A stretch of 64,000 bases of DNA from Temnopleurus reevesii (GCA_036244855.1 BQKZ01001429.1:24039-88038); one strand, 5' to 3'; positions 46,165 to 57,080 are shown, counted from the first letter of the stretch. Numbers and translations: made by a program. Notes: a model not told the origin generated them from the letters alone.

Positions 46165-46626
46165 AGCAGGGGCAGATCCGGGCTTTGTCAATAGGGGGCG
46201 CCAATGGCTAATTGATAAGCGTAAAAAAATCCTTTGCTCTAAAAAAGGGACCGGAAGGAGCGCCACCAAAATCATGAGCAAAAGGCACAAAGGCTTCTGG
46301 ACAAAGTAAACAGTTTAATTCAAGCATTCACTATAGCTAGATACACACAAAAGAAAATTCCCTCCCTCTTATTCTGCTGAAATATGTCAAACACGTGTCG
46401 CATAAAGAATTGTGAAGGTACTTTCTGTAGTGTGTATCGAGATACTGTGAATGCCTTATTGAAGTTTGATTATTTTGTCCGATATCCTTTGTCTCATTTG
46501 CTCACAGTGCAATGGCATTGAAAACTAAAAACAGGTCTCCACTTCTGCACAAAATGCTTGATCATGAAAAAGGGATGAGGGTGGCAGACTAACGCCCCCC
46601 TAAGCCCCCTGCATGGATCCGCCTAT
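46165..46626. mobile_element. GGCGGATCC-type element with nested family C MITE
   Basis: The left agcaggggcagatccgggc and right ccctgcatggatccgcctat are near inverses. The left part has agggggcgccaatggctaat and the right part aacgcccccctaagcccc. A family C MITE (46272-46509) lies between them. The pair could also be two unrelated fragments. Confidence 0.5.
46272..46509 (+). mobile_element. MITE family C, copy 5
   Basis: It starts tcatgagcaaaaggcacaaa and ends cctttgtctcatttgctcac-agtg. The inner aattcaagcattcactatag and acacgtgtcgcataaa match copies 1-4. Confidence 0.7.
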
Positions 46627-46732
46627 GGTGCGATTGAAAATTTACAGAAGTATTCTATCAATCTCCTTGGTGATTTCATCTGAAGACAAGATTGCACTAC
46701 AACCGCATTATACTACTACATATAACATGTCG

Positions 46733-47020
46733 ATGAGACAAAGCTGTAATGACTTCTTGCATCCCCTCAAGCTGAATCAGTTCCAGAGAGAGATGATGAT
46801 GATGATGATGGGTCAAAAACGGATGTTCATGCATCGGAATAAAACATTTTACAGAAAATCTATTGTACAAGGGACGAAGCTGTAACAACTTCTTGCATCA
46901 CCCTCCAGCTGTATCACTTCCAGAGAGAGAGAGAGAGAGGGAGGGAAAGTGAAAGAGAGAGTTGATGATGATGAATAAAAAACAAATGTTCATGCATCAC
47001 AGTATTACGCATTTTACAGA
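46733..47020. repeat. 137-bp tandem duplication with microsatellites
   Basis: Unit 1 (46733-46862) and unit 2 (46868-47020) share gaagctgtaa..acttcttgca-tc, cttccagagagaga and atgttcatgcatc. Within each unit a GATGATGAT or GAGAGA microsatellite has expanded differently. Confidence 0.85.
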
Positions 47021-47240
47021 ACATTTTATTTGGAAAAAAAGAAAATTGATCAGAAATTATACTGATGCAGGCAATATCTAACATCTGTAAAAGTGGGATG
47101 GTTGTGTATTACACTTTCTAAACACTGCCAGAAGTTTGCAAGCATTTTTAAAAAAGGGAGGAAAAGGTCTTCCCCCCCCCCCAACCTAGTTCTGTGGTCC
47201 TTGTGAGGTGCTTTCTTATAATTATTAACAACTTTAAAAT

Positions 47241-47475
47241 CAGGGTGCTACAAGAATTTTTTTTCACCACTTGCCCAGTCGGGCAACCAAGTTTTCAAAT
47301 CACTTGCCCGAACAAAACTTTGTCTTGCCCAAAATTGATAGTCAATGCCAATCTGCACATGGAGAGGAAAACTAGTGTAAAACTGCTACTTGCCCTTTTG
47401 GGCATTTCATTTACTTGCCCGACAGCTTAATTTTGTTGCCCTGGGCATGCGGGCAAGTGGGTTTGTAGCACCCTG
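47241..47475. mobile_element. CAGGGTGCTACAA element with iterated CTTGCCC (family L)
   Basis: Exact terminal inverted repeats CAGGGTGCTACAA and (inverse) TTGTAGCACCCTG bound 235 bp. Inside, CTTGCCC occurs at 47270, 47303, 47324, 47389 and 47414, with the inverse GGGCAAG at 47451. AAAAT flanks both ends. CAGGG starts recall hAT, but an 8-bp duplication is not seen. It is non-coding. Confidence 0.8.
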
Positions 47476-47730
47476 AAAATGCTAGATTCATACAATTCTA
47501 ATTCTTATACACTAAGAATTTACACACTTACCAGACAACTCGGTTTCTTATAACTTGCCTTTCGATGTAACATACATATTTCCGTTCCGATATTATGATC
47601 TATCATACTTTGGATCTACATCACAACATAGTGCAGACAGGACACAAGTTTAAATCTTCAAAAGTGTATTTCCCTTTCGATTTGAGGATATGATACGGCA
47701 TTGGGCAGGTTATAGAACTGTAGGCTCTAG

Positions 47731-47784
47731 TCACATGACATTAGTCAGGGTAATACAGCTTTTTAACTTCTGGTCACGTGACCA
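47731..47784. promoter_or_regulatory. Paired MiT/TFE-type E-boxes
   Basis: TCACATGA (47731-47738) lies 36 bp from the 14-bp perfect palindrome TGGTCACGTGACCA (47771-47784), which contains GTCACGTGAC, the CLEAR/USF-type site. The phrase tagaactgta precedes the first and follows the second. Binding is inferred from motif knowledge only. Confidence 0.35.
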
Positions 47785-49055
47785 TGAAAGATAGAACTGT
47801 ACGTTCTCTCCAAATCCAATGATCCTTTTCTTTCCTTTGAAATTGAGAAAATGTCATTTGGGTTTGAACTTTTACGGACGGTAACCATAAACTAATTCAA
47901 GAAACCAAACACTTTCCTCCACCTTTTTTTAACATATCAATGATAATTTTAGCATAGCTCAAAGTTACATCTGTTTCGTTCATTCAAATATATTTGTTTC
48001 AGATCAAGAGTAATTCATTTGTGATTTTCCATTCTCCCATTAACCCATAGCAACTAGAGAATGTGTACTCACTGGAAGGTATAGTATCATTGCCATCTGT
48101 AATACGCATTTATGAATAAATTTAAATATCTTTGAATAAGTTTTCTATTTTTCATCTAGAATAGTCAACTTATATCCTAAGGATCACAAACTTACCAAAA
48201 TTATCAGTAGAACTCCAAAAGCATGGATGAAAGGATACCACAACGCATTGAAAATCAAAATGACAGGCAGTTTGGGGCATTTCAGAGAATAATAAGAGGG
48301 GCAGTTTCAGGCAGTTTAGTTGCTTCAGGGTTAAATACAGTTTCTGCTTTTCATGTAATTAAATGTGTGGCTAACATGTTTTCTGATGAAAAATGAGATG
48401 AAAAGAATGAAGACTCAATGCATACTATTAATGTGATTTACACACTTTCCGTTGTATAACTCCATGTCATGTCATTAGTCTTGATTTCAGCAGCACATTT
48501 TATGAAACATCCTTCCTTCCATTAAAATAATATTGCATGAAATCATTCAGTCACAGCTGTGCAGTCAACAATTAACTGCTTTTAAATTTAATATTCTGCC
48601 TTTAATACACACTGCTAATCACATCAGGGGTTCTATAGCCCTGGGGCAGGGCTGCCCCAAGATGACTCATACCATATTAAAGAGATAATATCACATTACA
48701 AATTCAATCTTAAATCACTTTCCAGATCGACTTTCAGCGCGAGGGCATATGCCATTGAATCATTGCATCACAAATTGAATCTTCTTTAAAAGAATAACGA
48801 AGTTATACTTTCTTGGCTAAATAGAATGTTTTAATTGATAATATACCAAAACTCAAGAATATCTTCTAGCTTTGAAGGATTGCTAATCACATTTCAGTTT
48901 TTTATTTACCCTCACCAGCTGAAAATTGGTGAAAGATCTAACATCCCAAGAGAGAAGACCTGATGAATCACTTTAAATATCTAGACACTAACTTGAATTT
49001 TCAAACTTTAATTTTGAGCGAGCAAATTATCAAGACCTTATCCATTTCAAAAATA
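47785..49055. other. Unassigned AT-rich DNA
   Basis: No gene or repeat recognised. Confidence 0.4.
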
Positions 49056-49130
49056 GGTAATATTAATGATAGTTGAAATTTACACAGCACTTTTCCATGG
49101 ATACAAAGTGCTGCTTTGTGAACTGCACAT
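49056..49130 (-). mobile_element. SINE-tail-like fragment
   Basis: taatgatagttgaaatttac-acagcacttttccatgga and acaaagtgct are a degenerate version of the tatagcgc tail. No head is present. Confidence 0.35.
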
Positions 49131-49227
49131 TCAGTTATAACAATTTTCTGGTTGAAAATTATAATTAAAAGTTGATTAATTGCTATTTGAAAAAAAATTG
49201 CACTGTGCCGAGAGTGATGCTGCCCCT

Positions 49228-49400
49228 CCCCCCCCCCCCCCCCCCCTTCTTTTTATCCTCCATCCAACCTCTTCCTTCTGACCTCATCTTCTCTTCTATT
49301 ATAACTTTCCTATCTCTCTATCCCTCTACCCCTTAAATCTTTATTCTTTTCATCTTTTTAATTTCACTTTTGCTTCTATATTCTATTTCTTCCAAATTCG
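49228..49400 (+). repeat. C19 run and polypyrimidine tract
   Basis: Nineteen C (49228-49246) are followed by about 150 bp of mainly C/T. The next segment, ttctgaagaagactatcact-ttgctac, recalls 3' ends of some Penelope-like or LINE elements, but this cannot be confirmed. Confidence 0.75.
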
Positions 49401-50363
49401 CAAACTACTTCTGAAGAAGACTATCACTTTGCTACAAGGTAAAAGATGTATTCATCTCTAGTAGATATTGATTTGTCAATACTGAATAAAATGTTGTTTT
49501 GTTGTAGTTTCACTCAATTCTTGAATACACAAAGGCAGGTTAATTCCAGATTGATATAATTAGAGTCATAATGACAACCGTCAATAATATCATTAGATCT
49601 ACAGCACGGATCCCTAATACAAATCTTAAGATTTAATCCTCAATTTGTGTATTATGAGCCCATTTTATCATTCTGCGGATATCATTTCCTGGACATTAAG
49701 TAATCAAGTATCATTCATCCTTTAAGGTATGCTAACGAATGAGTATAACATGTTCTTAGATTACAACAACAAGGTCCTATTTGATTACATATTGTCATCT
49801 GAAAGCAATCAATTTTCTATGTATGTTATCTTAAAACTTTATTATATTGCAAATGTGTTATTGATAATATCATTATAAAATATCCAATAGATTAAAATGT
49901 TTGTTCTTATTATTCTTTCTTCTAATTTACAGAAGTTATAGAAGGCAGATTATGTGATTTAGCAAGACATTATCAAATGTTATGACCACGCAAAAAGGTA
50001 AATGCCACAATTGCTACTGGATTCCAAGCTTTTATACCAACAGTTAATTTCTGTAACGATTTCCAAAACATTTTAGAATCATTTTCAGGATCAAAACGGG
50101 AGCCATCAACTACCGCCAGGCATCTTTTCATGGTTCTATAAAGCACAACTTGATTTGTAAAAATTCCACTGGTTGTAATTTTCATGTCATTATTTCATCC
50201 ATTTAAATGTGATCATTTGTTACCAGGTAAACATTGATTTATCATTGTGCAATTTAAAGAAAAGTACATTTATAAAATTAGACTTTACAACACAAAATTG
50301 ATATATTGCTCCAGCATGCAGGACTGTGAGAATATTTTTAAAATCATGTATATTGCACTATCG
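49401..50363. other. Unassigned AT-rich DNA
   Basis: No gene recognised. Confidence 0.35.
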
Positions 50364-50524
50364 GAGATGCCAACAGTTCTGGTATTTTCACATGAATTTG
50401 AGGCTTTCATCACAAGTGAATGGCTGAGAGTATGGTTTATATTGTAATGTTTTTTGCTCAGCTGTTGCATTATTCACATTCTTATTTTTACCATGTGCAT
50501 ATTCTGGAATGGTTGGCAACTATG
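50364..50524 (+). mobile_element. MITE family A, copy 5
   Basis: It starts gagatgccaacagttctggt and ends gcatattctggaatggttgg-caac. The core is gaggctttcatcacaagtga, ggctgagagtatgg and gctcagctgttgcattattc. Confidence 0.85.
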
Positions 50525-51254
50525 CAGTAATTACACATAAAGATCCATACTTGTGATTTGACTCTATGGCGTGGATTAAAAAACTACCATAAGTGAAAAT
50601 ATGGCAATCTCATTTGGATTCCACCAAAGTCAAATGTTTTTACTTTTCTCTTCAATGAGTCATTGATAAAAATATTTCTACATAACAAAATGTAATTATG
50701 CATACTTTGAAAATAAGAGGCGCATAGCAGATCTATTCAATTTCATGTTTCATTACTCCATAAATATTGAGGTGAGTCTCCTCGCCTGAAATATTCAGAA
50801 AGTGGGGAGCACAGTGCAGGAGAATATACCGGCCTTTGGGTCCCATTTCATTTTTAATGCAACAAAGTACCGCATCCCTAAACAGATGCAAGTAGATCCC
50901 CGCTCCGGACAAAGGAGGGTTTAATCTCGGGGGAGGAAGCGAGTTGGGGAACTGGAGATGGGGAAATAGGAATTATTAGTCTGAGAGGAGAGATTTTGAA
51001 GAGAAGAAATTATGCGTTCACATTTTATTTATATCAATCAAAAGATGATTTCAAAATGCTCAATTCAGTTTCTATGCCAAGAACAATGTGAAAGGAACCG
51101 AGGTGTATAAAAGACGATAATGGTGAGATTGTTCTTTTAAAACTGTAGTTAATGAGCATGATAACAACCTTGGTTTGAAATAATGAATACGACACATTAA
51201 AAAATTTCTTGAAAACAACAAACTGTATATTCCTTAAAAATGCCACGGGCACTG
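50525..51254. other. Single-copy DNA with a GC-richer block
   Basis: 50770-50970 is GC-richer and free of repeats seen elsewhere (tccccgctccggacaaagga, gggtttaatctcgggggagg). ACAAAGG (TCF/SOX-type) and TTAATC (Otx/paired-type) words lie within it. It could be a regulatory module; no coding frame is convincing. Confidence 0.25.
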
Positions 51255-51372
51255 GTGTATGCTGGGTGAAATTAAGCCAGGGTAATGATTATGCAAAGTG
51301 TCGATCGTGAGCACTCAGCAGAGTGGATACACGCGCTATATAAATTGTATGAATTATTATCATTATCATTCA
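51255..51372 (+). mobile_element. SINE 3' part
   Basis: ggtaatgattatgcaaagtg, then tacacgcgctatataaattg, then ttattatcattatcatt. This is the common SINE tail in the plus orientation. Confidence 0.65.
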
Positions 51373-51771
51373 AGAAATTTTCCATGTAATAGGGGCACAA
51401 ACCAACTTCAAAAAACCTCAAAAATCGTCTCAAGGATATCTTTCATACATGTATATCAAAAGCAAAAATAGCATCATGTACGCCCTCAACCAATTTACTT
51501 TGCAGACAAACTATTACATCAACGAGCCAATGACTAATAGACACTAATTAAGATGGTGGTATCAGACTGTGCTATGAATGTCTACTGAACTTTCCCCCTG
51601 TCTTTGAAGAGACTAGGATTTAATATTTTTGACCATGCTTGAGCCAAGGAAATATTTATTTCTGGCAAAGGCATAAATCGTTTCAACTAATTAAGAAGAT
51701 GGCATCATCCACATGAATTTTAGCAACAATTTTGCATCATAATCCATTTTAATGATATAACATGCTCCATT

Positions 51772-51821
51772 TTGTAAATTTTTATAAAAAAAAATTGTAA
51801 ATTTTTATAAAAAAAAATTAA
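51772..51821. repeat. 25-bp tandem repeat, two units
   Basis: ttgtaaatttttataaaaaa plus aaa, repeated twice in succession. Confidence 0.9.
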
Positions 51822-51854
51822 AATTAGGCCACACAGAATAAAAACGTTGTTTAC

Positions 51855-51950
51855 TTGAGAGTGTGAACACAGCGACAAAGGATGCCTGGAGGGCATCACT
51901 AGGGAGAACCCCAGCTCCGTCGCAGTAGCGATGACATCCACATCCGACAT
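51855..51950 (-). CDS. Candidate first coding exon, 32 codons
   Basis: A minus-strand ATG at 51950 has A at -3 (tagaggATG). It opens 32 codons starting MSDVDVIATATELGFSLV and ending PLSLCSHSQ, then meets CAA|GTAAAC, a fair donor, in phase 0. The block is GC- and CpG-rich (atcgctactgcgacggagct). DNA downstream of the donor turns sharply AT-rich, as at an exon/intron border. No family is recognised. The minus frame reads on into intron-like sequence, so the exon end is inferred from composition and the GT. Confidence 0.28.
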
Positions 51951-53007
51951 CCTCTACCCCTACTATAACCCCTTACGAGGAGCGATCAATATTTGTATGC
52001 AATTACTGAGAATGCTCATGTGGGTTGAGATTGCACGAATTGCACCTGACAAAGAACTCAAAGATTGGTGAGAAAATTACCCAAGAATGCAACATTCATT
52101 TATTTGAAATAAAAATTTGGGCATCTCCTTGCCAACATGAAAGTTGCTATCATATGGCGAGTGGGCATACTCTTTTGTTACCATGAATATTATGAACTTA
52201 CGAAGCACCCATAACTCAATAACATTAATAATGTTGGGATAAGTCTGAAGTACATATATCATATTTAGGATAAAAGGCAGGAAAATAATACATCCTCAAG
52301 CATACGATGCAAAATTCTAAACAATGAATTTGAAAGACCAGATCAAGAAATTGTATGATTAAAAAATGAATCATTCCCACATACAATTTACAATTTTTTT
52401 TCGAAATTCTAATAAACCTTGAATCAATAAATACATTTTTGCAAATCCCTAATGTTGTACAAATTTCAGGTAGTACAAATTTCTGCTCATATGAAAGCTC
52501 TACTAAAGCATGCTTGACTGAACATGCAACACGCATCGATCAATGGAGATTTCAACATTCCATCCCAAAGAGCAACACTATGTGAAATTAAGCAACGATG
52601 AGAAGAGAAATCCGCATCTTACAGCGGAAGATATAAAGCAGAGTGGGAGTTGGAAATTTCAATAATCTTGAAGAAATACAGTTGCTGAAAATTCAGAAAT
52701 TTTGCTACTTGAGAGTACAAATATATGCAATTGCTCAATCAGAAGGAAAATCTAAATCTCTTACTGATGCTACTCAGCAGGAGATCATAAATTAAATTAT
52801 CTTCATAAAAAACTACTAAAATCCCCCTTTTCAAAACAAAGAGCACAATCTCTTCAATACAACACTTTGGATCCCACAATTGGAGGGAAATATTAAAATA
52901 AGCCAAGTTCAACAGGGACTGTTGATCCCCCGGAATTAGGGGGATTGCAGAGCCCCCCCCCCCCCCCCACTTTTTTTTAGGAAAGAGGGTGAATTTCAAA
53001 ACCACCC
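51951..53007. other. Unassigned DNA with a C16 run
   Basis: The C run is at 52953-52968. A 103-codon minus frame (52225-52536) lacks motifs and splice context. Confidence 0.35.
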
Positions 53008-53053
53008 CATCTACTTTTCAAGGTTTTCCATGCCATTACCTGTTGAGTACTGG

Positions 53054-53236
53054 TACAGTCAAAGCTGTTTTAGCAGCCACCTGTCTATAGTGGCCACCTA
53101 TCTATACAGCAGCCACCTAAATTTGTTCCCTCCAGATGAAAATGTGCGCTATAAAACCTTTTTATTGAGGTCACTATCTACTGTGGCCACTTTTTCTGTT
53201 TCCCTTGGCTGGCCACTATAGACAGCTTTGACCGTA
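53054..53236 (-). mobile_element. Family E Tigger-type MITE, copy 1
   Basis: TACAGTCAAAGCTGTTTTAG at the left and (inverse) ctatagacagctttgaccgta at the right, with TA outermost. The interior has iterated agtggccacctgtctata-type blocks. It is about 183 bp with no transposase. Confidence 0.85.
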
Positions 53237-53301
53237 CTTTACTTCAAAATTGATCATTACCCGCACAATAAATATCAAATAAAAATCAAATAAGTTCTTA
53301 C

Positions 53302-53341
53302 CTGCAATATCCAAAAAAGATACAAAGAGAAGAAGCCACAT
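53302..53341 (-). CDS. Candidate signal-peptide exon
   Basis: On the minus strand ATG (53341) opens MWLLLFVSFLDIA plus one base, then CAG|GTAAGAA, a consensus donor. The 40-nt exon therefore ends in phase 1, as is common for exons that encode a secretion signal ahead of extracellular modules. The hydrophobic core WLLLFVSFL is right for a signal peptide but short. A stop (TGA) immediately precedes the ATG in frame. The same exon is duplicated at 54085-54124. The downstream exon that would give the mature protein was not found. Confidence 0.35.
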
Positions 53342-53408
53342 TCAAAGATAGTTGATCACAACAAGGAAGTGCAAACATCAATATGAAAAGAAAAGAACAT
53401 AGAGATCN

Positions 53409-53794
53409 ACAAAACTTCACATTTTCTCCCTTTTCTCGGAAAAATCAACAAATCGCCAATTTTCAGTCGGGGTATAGCATTTCTGAATTGATTCTGCATG
53501 TATTTTAAAAAGATTCATGCCGCAACCTTATTCTAAATTTTGAATTGATCAATTTTTAAAAATTCTATGTGCAAAGTAATTGTGGAGTTGTCCGACATGA
53601 CGTCACAGATTTCGTCCGTTTTGCCGATCGCACAGATCCCCATTGGCGACAGTGATTGTCAAATCTCTGTGACTTTGAAAAGTCATAACTTTTGAGCGGG
53701 TTGTCCCATTTTGCTCAAATTTTCACAGTTTGTTCATTTGATTTTACTTCGTCCCATGAGAAGACGACAATCCCAGGGATTGGTTTCCCTTTAA
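53409..53794 (-). mobile_element. GGGGAACC-type repeat, copy 2 (reversed)
   Basis: In reverse complement it starts aaagggaaaccaatccctgg and carries gtcacagagatttgacaatc, ggggatctgtgcgatcggca and tgtgacgtcatgtcggacaa, matching 5615-5930. It lies at the junction of the local duplication. Confidence 0.8.
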
Positions 53795-53843
53795 CCATGC
53801 GGTTGTAGTCCCTCTACTTTTCAAGGTATTCCATGCTGCCTGA

Positions 53844-54031
53844 TGACAGTCAAAACTGTCGTAATGAGTGCCTGTCTGTCAGTAGTGACCACCTGTCTAC
53901 AGTGGACATCTAAATTGGTTCCATCGAGATGAAAATTTGTCTTAGAGAATGTGCCTAATAGCGGTCACCTGTCTACAGTGGCCAATAATTCTGTTTCCCT
54001 TGGTTAAACCACTATAGACAGGTTTGACTGA
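53844..54031 (-). mobile_element. Family E Tigger-type MITE, copy 2
   Basis: gacagtcaaaactgtcgtaa at the left and ctatagacaggtttgactg at the right. The terminal TA is decayed (tg at the left). Interior tagcggtcacctgtctacag and ttcccttggtt match copy 1. Confidence 0.8.
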
Positions 54032-54084
54032 ACTTAACTTCACTATTGATCATTTCCCAAACAAAAGAATTATAAATTTCTTAC

Positions 54085-54124
54085 CTGCAATATCCGAAGA
54101 TGATACAACGAGAATAAGCCACAG
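54085..54124 (-). pseudogene. Second copy of the signal-type exon, start lost
   Basis: The reading frame is preserved (LWLILVVSSSDIA plus one base) and the donor CAG|GTAAGAA is intact, but CTG stands where copy 1 has ATG, and no in-frame ATG lies upstream before a stop. It is either a decayed duplicate or an exon entered by splicing or started elsewhere. Confidence 0.35.
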
Positions 54125-54190
54125 ACAGAGATAGTTGATCACAACAAGGAAGTGCAAACATCAATATGAAAAGAAAAAAGGGTAGAGATC

Positions 54191-55267
54191 ATTCATTAAT
54201 CAATAAAATAAACACAGCTGATATTCATACACATTGATAAGGAGTTACTTTAGTTGCTTATCAGACACATTATTTGCAAAAGTAGAACTTGGCTGATCAA
54301 GTGTGTGTATTTGGTAGCTTATAATACAATTTATGTTTTGGGTTTGTTTGTTTTTTAACCAAATACAAGTGACAGAGTGTTTTCCTCCTATTGTGTAAAT
54401 CTTTAACGTGTCAACAACATTCTATTAAGAGACATCACTTCACGCTAAAACAAAATTCCCCTGTCTTTATTGCAAAATGTGTATTGCAGCATGAAACAAA
54501 TAAAACCATATTTCATTCCCCCACCTTAGTAATGACTTTGTCAAACTTCCCCGTGACTTCACGGGTCACCTGACATAGGTCATGTGATCAGACAGTAATC
54601 CATAAATCTCTGAACATGTCTGCATGCAGGTGTACATGGTTGTTATGAGAACCACTGCATGTTGTTATTCTCAAGGCGTTTGTTGACAGACAAGAGACAT
54701 AAGTAGAAAATAACTCCAAGAATGTCAAGAATTAACAAAGCTCTAAACCCCTGAACTTGACATTTGTCTCAAATCTAAATTACAATAGATATATACCCCC
54801 AATAATGTTTTATATCAAAACAGCTAGATAAGAGGTGATTATTATTTCTGTTAAAGTAAAATTCTAAGAGTAGTCAAATCTATAATTGGCTACTGTAAAA
54901 TCAGAAAAAAAATTTCTGGAGGCCAATTTGCTGACACACAACTTTTTAACTTGAGAAATACAGAATTTCTCAACTATCAAGAGCATTTTGTTGTTGCAAA
55001 TACTGACTCCTCATGAAATATAAAAATGTACTGCAGTCTTTCTTAAAGTTGTTCTTTACTTTATGAACGACTTGGGGGGCTCTGTGTTCTTCTACACAGA
55101 CAAAACCACACTAGATAAGTCTGCTAGTGATAGTCAAAAACTCCTTATAAAATATAACTGAAATAATGTCATAGATTAATCAATTTTAGTATGCTAAAAC
55201 ATCATTTGATTACACTAATCTTATGGATGCAGTCTTATTGATGGAAGCAAATTAAAAATTGATGAGA
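54191..55267. other. Unassigned AT-rich DNA
   Basis: No gene recognised. Near 54560 gggtcacctgacataggtca-tgtga combines E-box and AGGTCA-like words; no further support. Confidence 0.35.
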
Positions 55268-55772
55268 AGTGAAGTTATCACATTATCCAGGCACAGGAAA
55301 GGGAAACTTAAAAGATGCAAAATCTGTTCCTTTAAAATGCGGAACTAGTCAATAGAGCAATTTGTTTTGATATGCAGTAACAATTATTCAAAAACAAATT
55401 ATTAGAAGCTCAGGTGTAAGATATTTCAAAGGAGATAAATCCATTACATTGAAAGAGGAAAAGATATTCATTATCATTTATGTTCAGATGGTTCGTTTGG
55501 CAAAAAGGAAGCAAACATTTTTATATGGGTCAACAGAATTACATCTTATGAGTAAGTGGATGTTGGTACAAATCTCAAATTCTGAAGTGAGAAAATTATC
55601 ATATTATCCAGGTACTGATGTTGATTTAATTGAAGAGGGGCCACAATTAGATAAGCATGCAATTTTTAGATTTGTAATAAAAACAGTTATGTTTTCAAGC
55701 ATCCATTTGAAAACTTCAGTAGGAGGGCCACATGAAAGGGATTTGAATTTACAGAATGATGCAGGTACTTAA
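55268..55772 (+). repeat. Weak direct repeat and a 107-codon frame
   Basis: gaagtgaagttatcacatta-tccaggcac (55268) is echoed by gaagtgagaaaattatcata-ttatccaggtac (55584). The plus frame 55449-55772 (107 codons) covers the second element. It contains YYPGTDVDLIEEGPQLDK but no domain I recognise. The AT-rich codon use and lack of splice context argue against a gene. Confidence 0.25.
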
Positions 55773-56270
55773 ATCAGAATATGAGAATAATATCAAAATA
55801 TCTTTGTTCAAAGCCACGCTTTCAGAATAAAAACTTTAAGCATCGACAGCGCCAAATGACGGACATGCAGGCTATACAAGTCGCCAGGACTATTACTACT
55901 ATTCTCTAAATTTATAACTTAATAATCCTCTTCCTCACTACTACATCTCTTAGTTCATCCCACTCTTTATCACACATAATTTCATCATCTTTGCTACATA
56001 CTTCTACATGACCATGAGCAATATCCGACAATGATTTCAGGATGATTCATGTAAACTTAAAAAACTTATGGCATTAGATTTTGTTCATGGTTCTTGGACC
56101 CTTTTCACACTCGAAGTTTTTATTGGATCATTGGACCATTCTAAAACTTGAGTTTACGCCAAATAGCCACTTTTGGCCCAGTCAATGCTTGAGTCCGCAC
56201 ACTGGTTTTGCGCATTGCAAAAAATTATGTGGACTAACATGCTTTAACATTGATAGTTGATTGGCCAAGA
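55773..56270. other. Unassigned DNA
   Basis: No gene or repeat recognised. Confidence 0.35.
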
Positions 56271-56330
56271 GAAAAAAGGGGGAAAAGGAGAGAAGGGGAA
56301 AAAAGGGAAATAATGGGGAAAATGTTCAGG
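56271..56330 (+). repeat. Polypurine tract
   Basis: agagaaaaaagggggaaaag and similar A/G runs. Confidence 0.85.
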
Positions 56331-56384
56331 TTCGGCCATTTTCAGAGGGTTGGGTTGGAAATTCAAGCAATTTTTCCCCCTCAT

Positions 56385-56439
56385 TAAGCCCCAGTCACAA
56401 AGAAGCCAAGAAGGAGGCTTCTATGTGACTGGGGCATTA
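56385..56439. mobile_element. Small foldback of family H
   Basis: GCCCCAGTCACA (56388-56399) and TGTGACTGGGGC (56424-56435) are exact inverses. AGAAGCC/GGCTTCT pair inside. TTA/TAA flank both sides. The termini match the larger foldback at 31788-31924. Confidence 0.75.
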
Positions 56440-57080
56440 GTTTGGTAAGACATGAAACCAACAAGCAAGTGTGATCAGGGCCCAGATGTCACCTTCAAGG
56501 TATCACGTTACAAGTGACATCATGGTATCCTCAAAACCAGAACAAAAAATACATGAAGTTGAGTCCGGAGAGCACCCTAGATCATGATCATGATCCAATT
56601 CTCGCTACCAAGAACAGGCTTGCTAAGACATTAAACCCACAAGCAAGTGTGTGAACAGGGCCTGGATGTTACCTCCAAGGTATCATGGTATCCTCAAAAC
56701 CAGAATACGGAGATAAATGGAGTTAAGTCAGGGGAGCACCCTGGATCATGATCTGATCCAATGCCTGCTACAGACAACACGCGACATCAAACAATATCTC
56801 ATAATACCGTCGATATCGATCTGTCGAAGAGGGGAAACCAACAAACCAGTGTGAACAGGGCCTGGATGTTACCTCCAACGTATCACGTTTCAGGTGACAT
56901 CATGGTATCCTCAAAACCAGAACAAAAAGATACATGGAGTTGAGTCAGGGAGCACCCTGGATCATGATCGTGATCCAATCAGACTTCAGTTTTGGTTGCA
57001 GATTGACTGATTGTTCAACTGTCAGTAATGTGAGTTTTTACAAGAAAATTGAATGCACTTCCTTCACCTTCAGAACATTT

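Larger units (their letters stand above)
53008..54190. repeat. Tandem duplication carrying a candidate signal exon
   Basis: Unit A (53008-53407) and unit B (53810-54190) are collinear. Both run from ctctacttttcaaggt-type starts, through a family E MITE, ttcttacctgcaatatcc and agatagttgatcacaacaag, to gaagtgcaaacatcaatatg and agagatc. The interval 53409-53794 between them is a reversed GGGGAACC-type repeat. The duplication post-dates insertion of the family E MITE. Confidence 0.9.

Noticed and set aside
52225..52536. 103-codon minus frame as an exon
   Set aside because: AT-rich codon use, no recognised motif, no convincing acceptor or donor.
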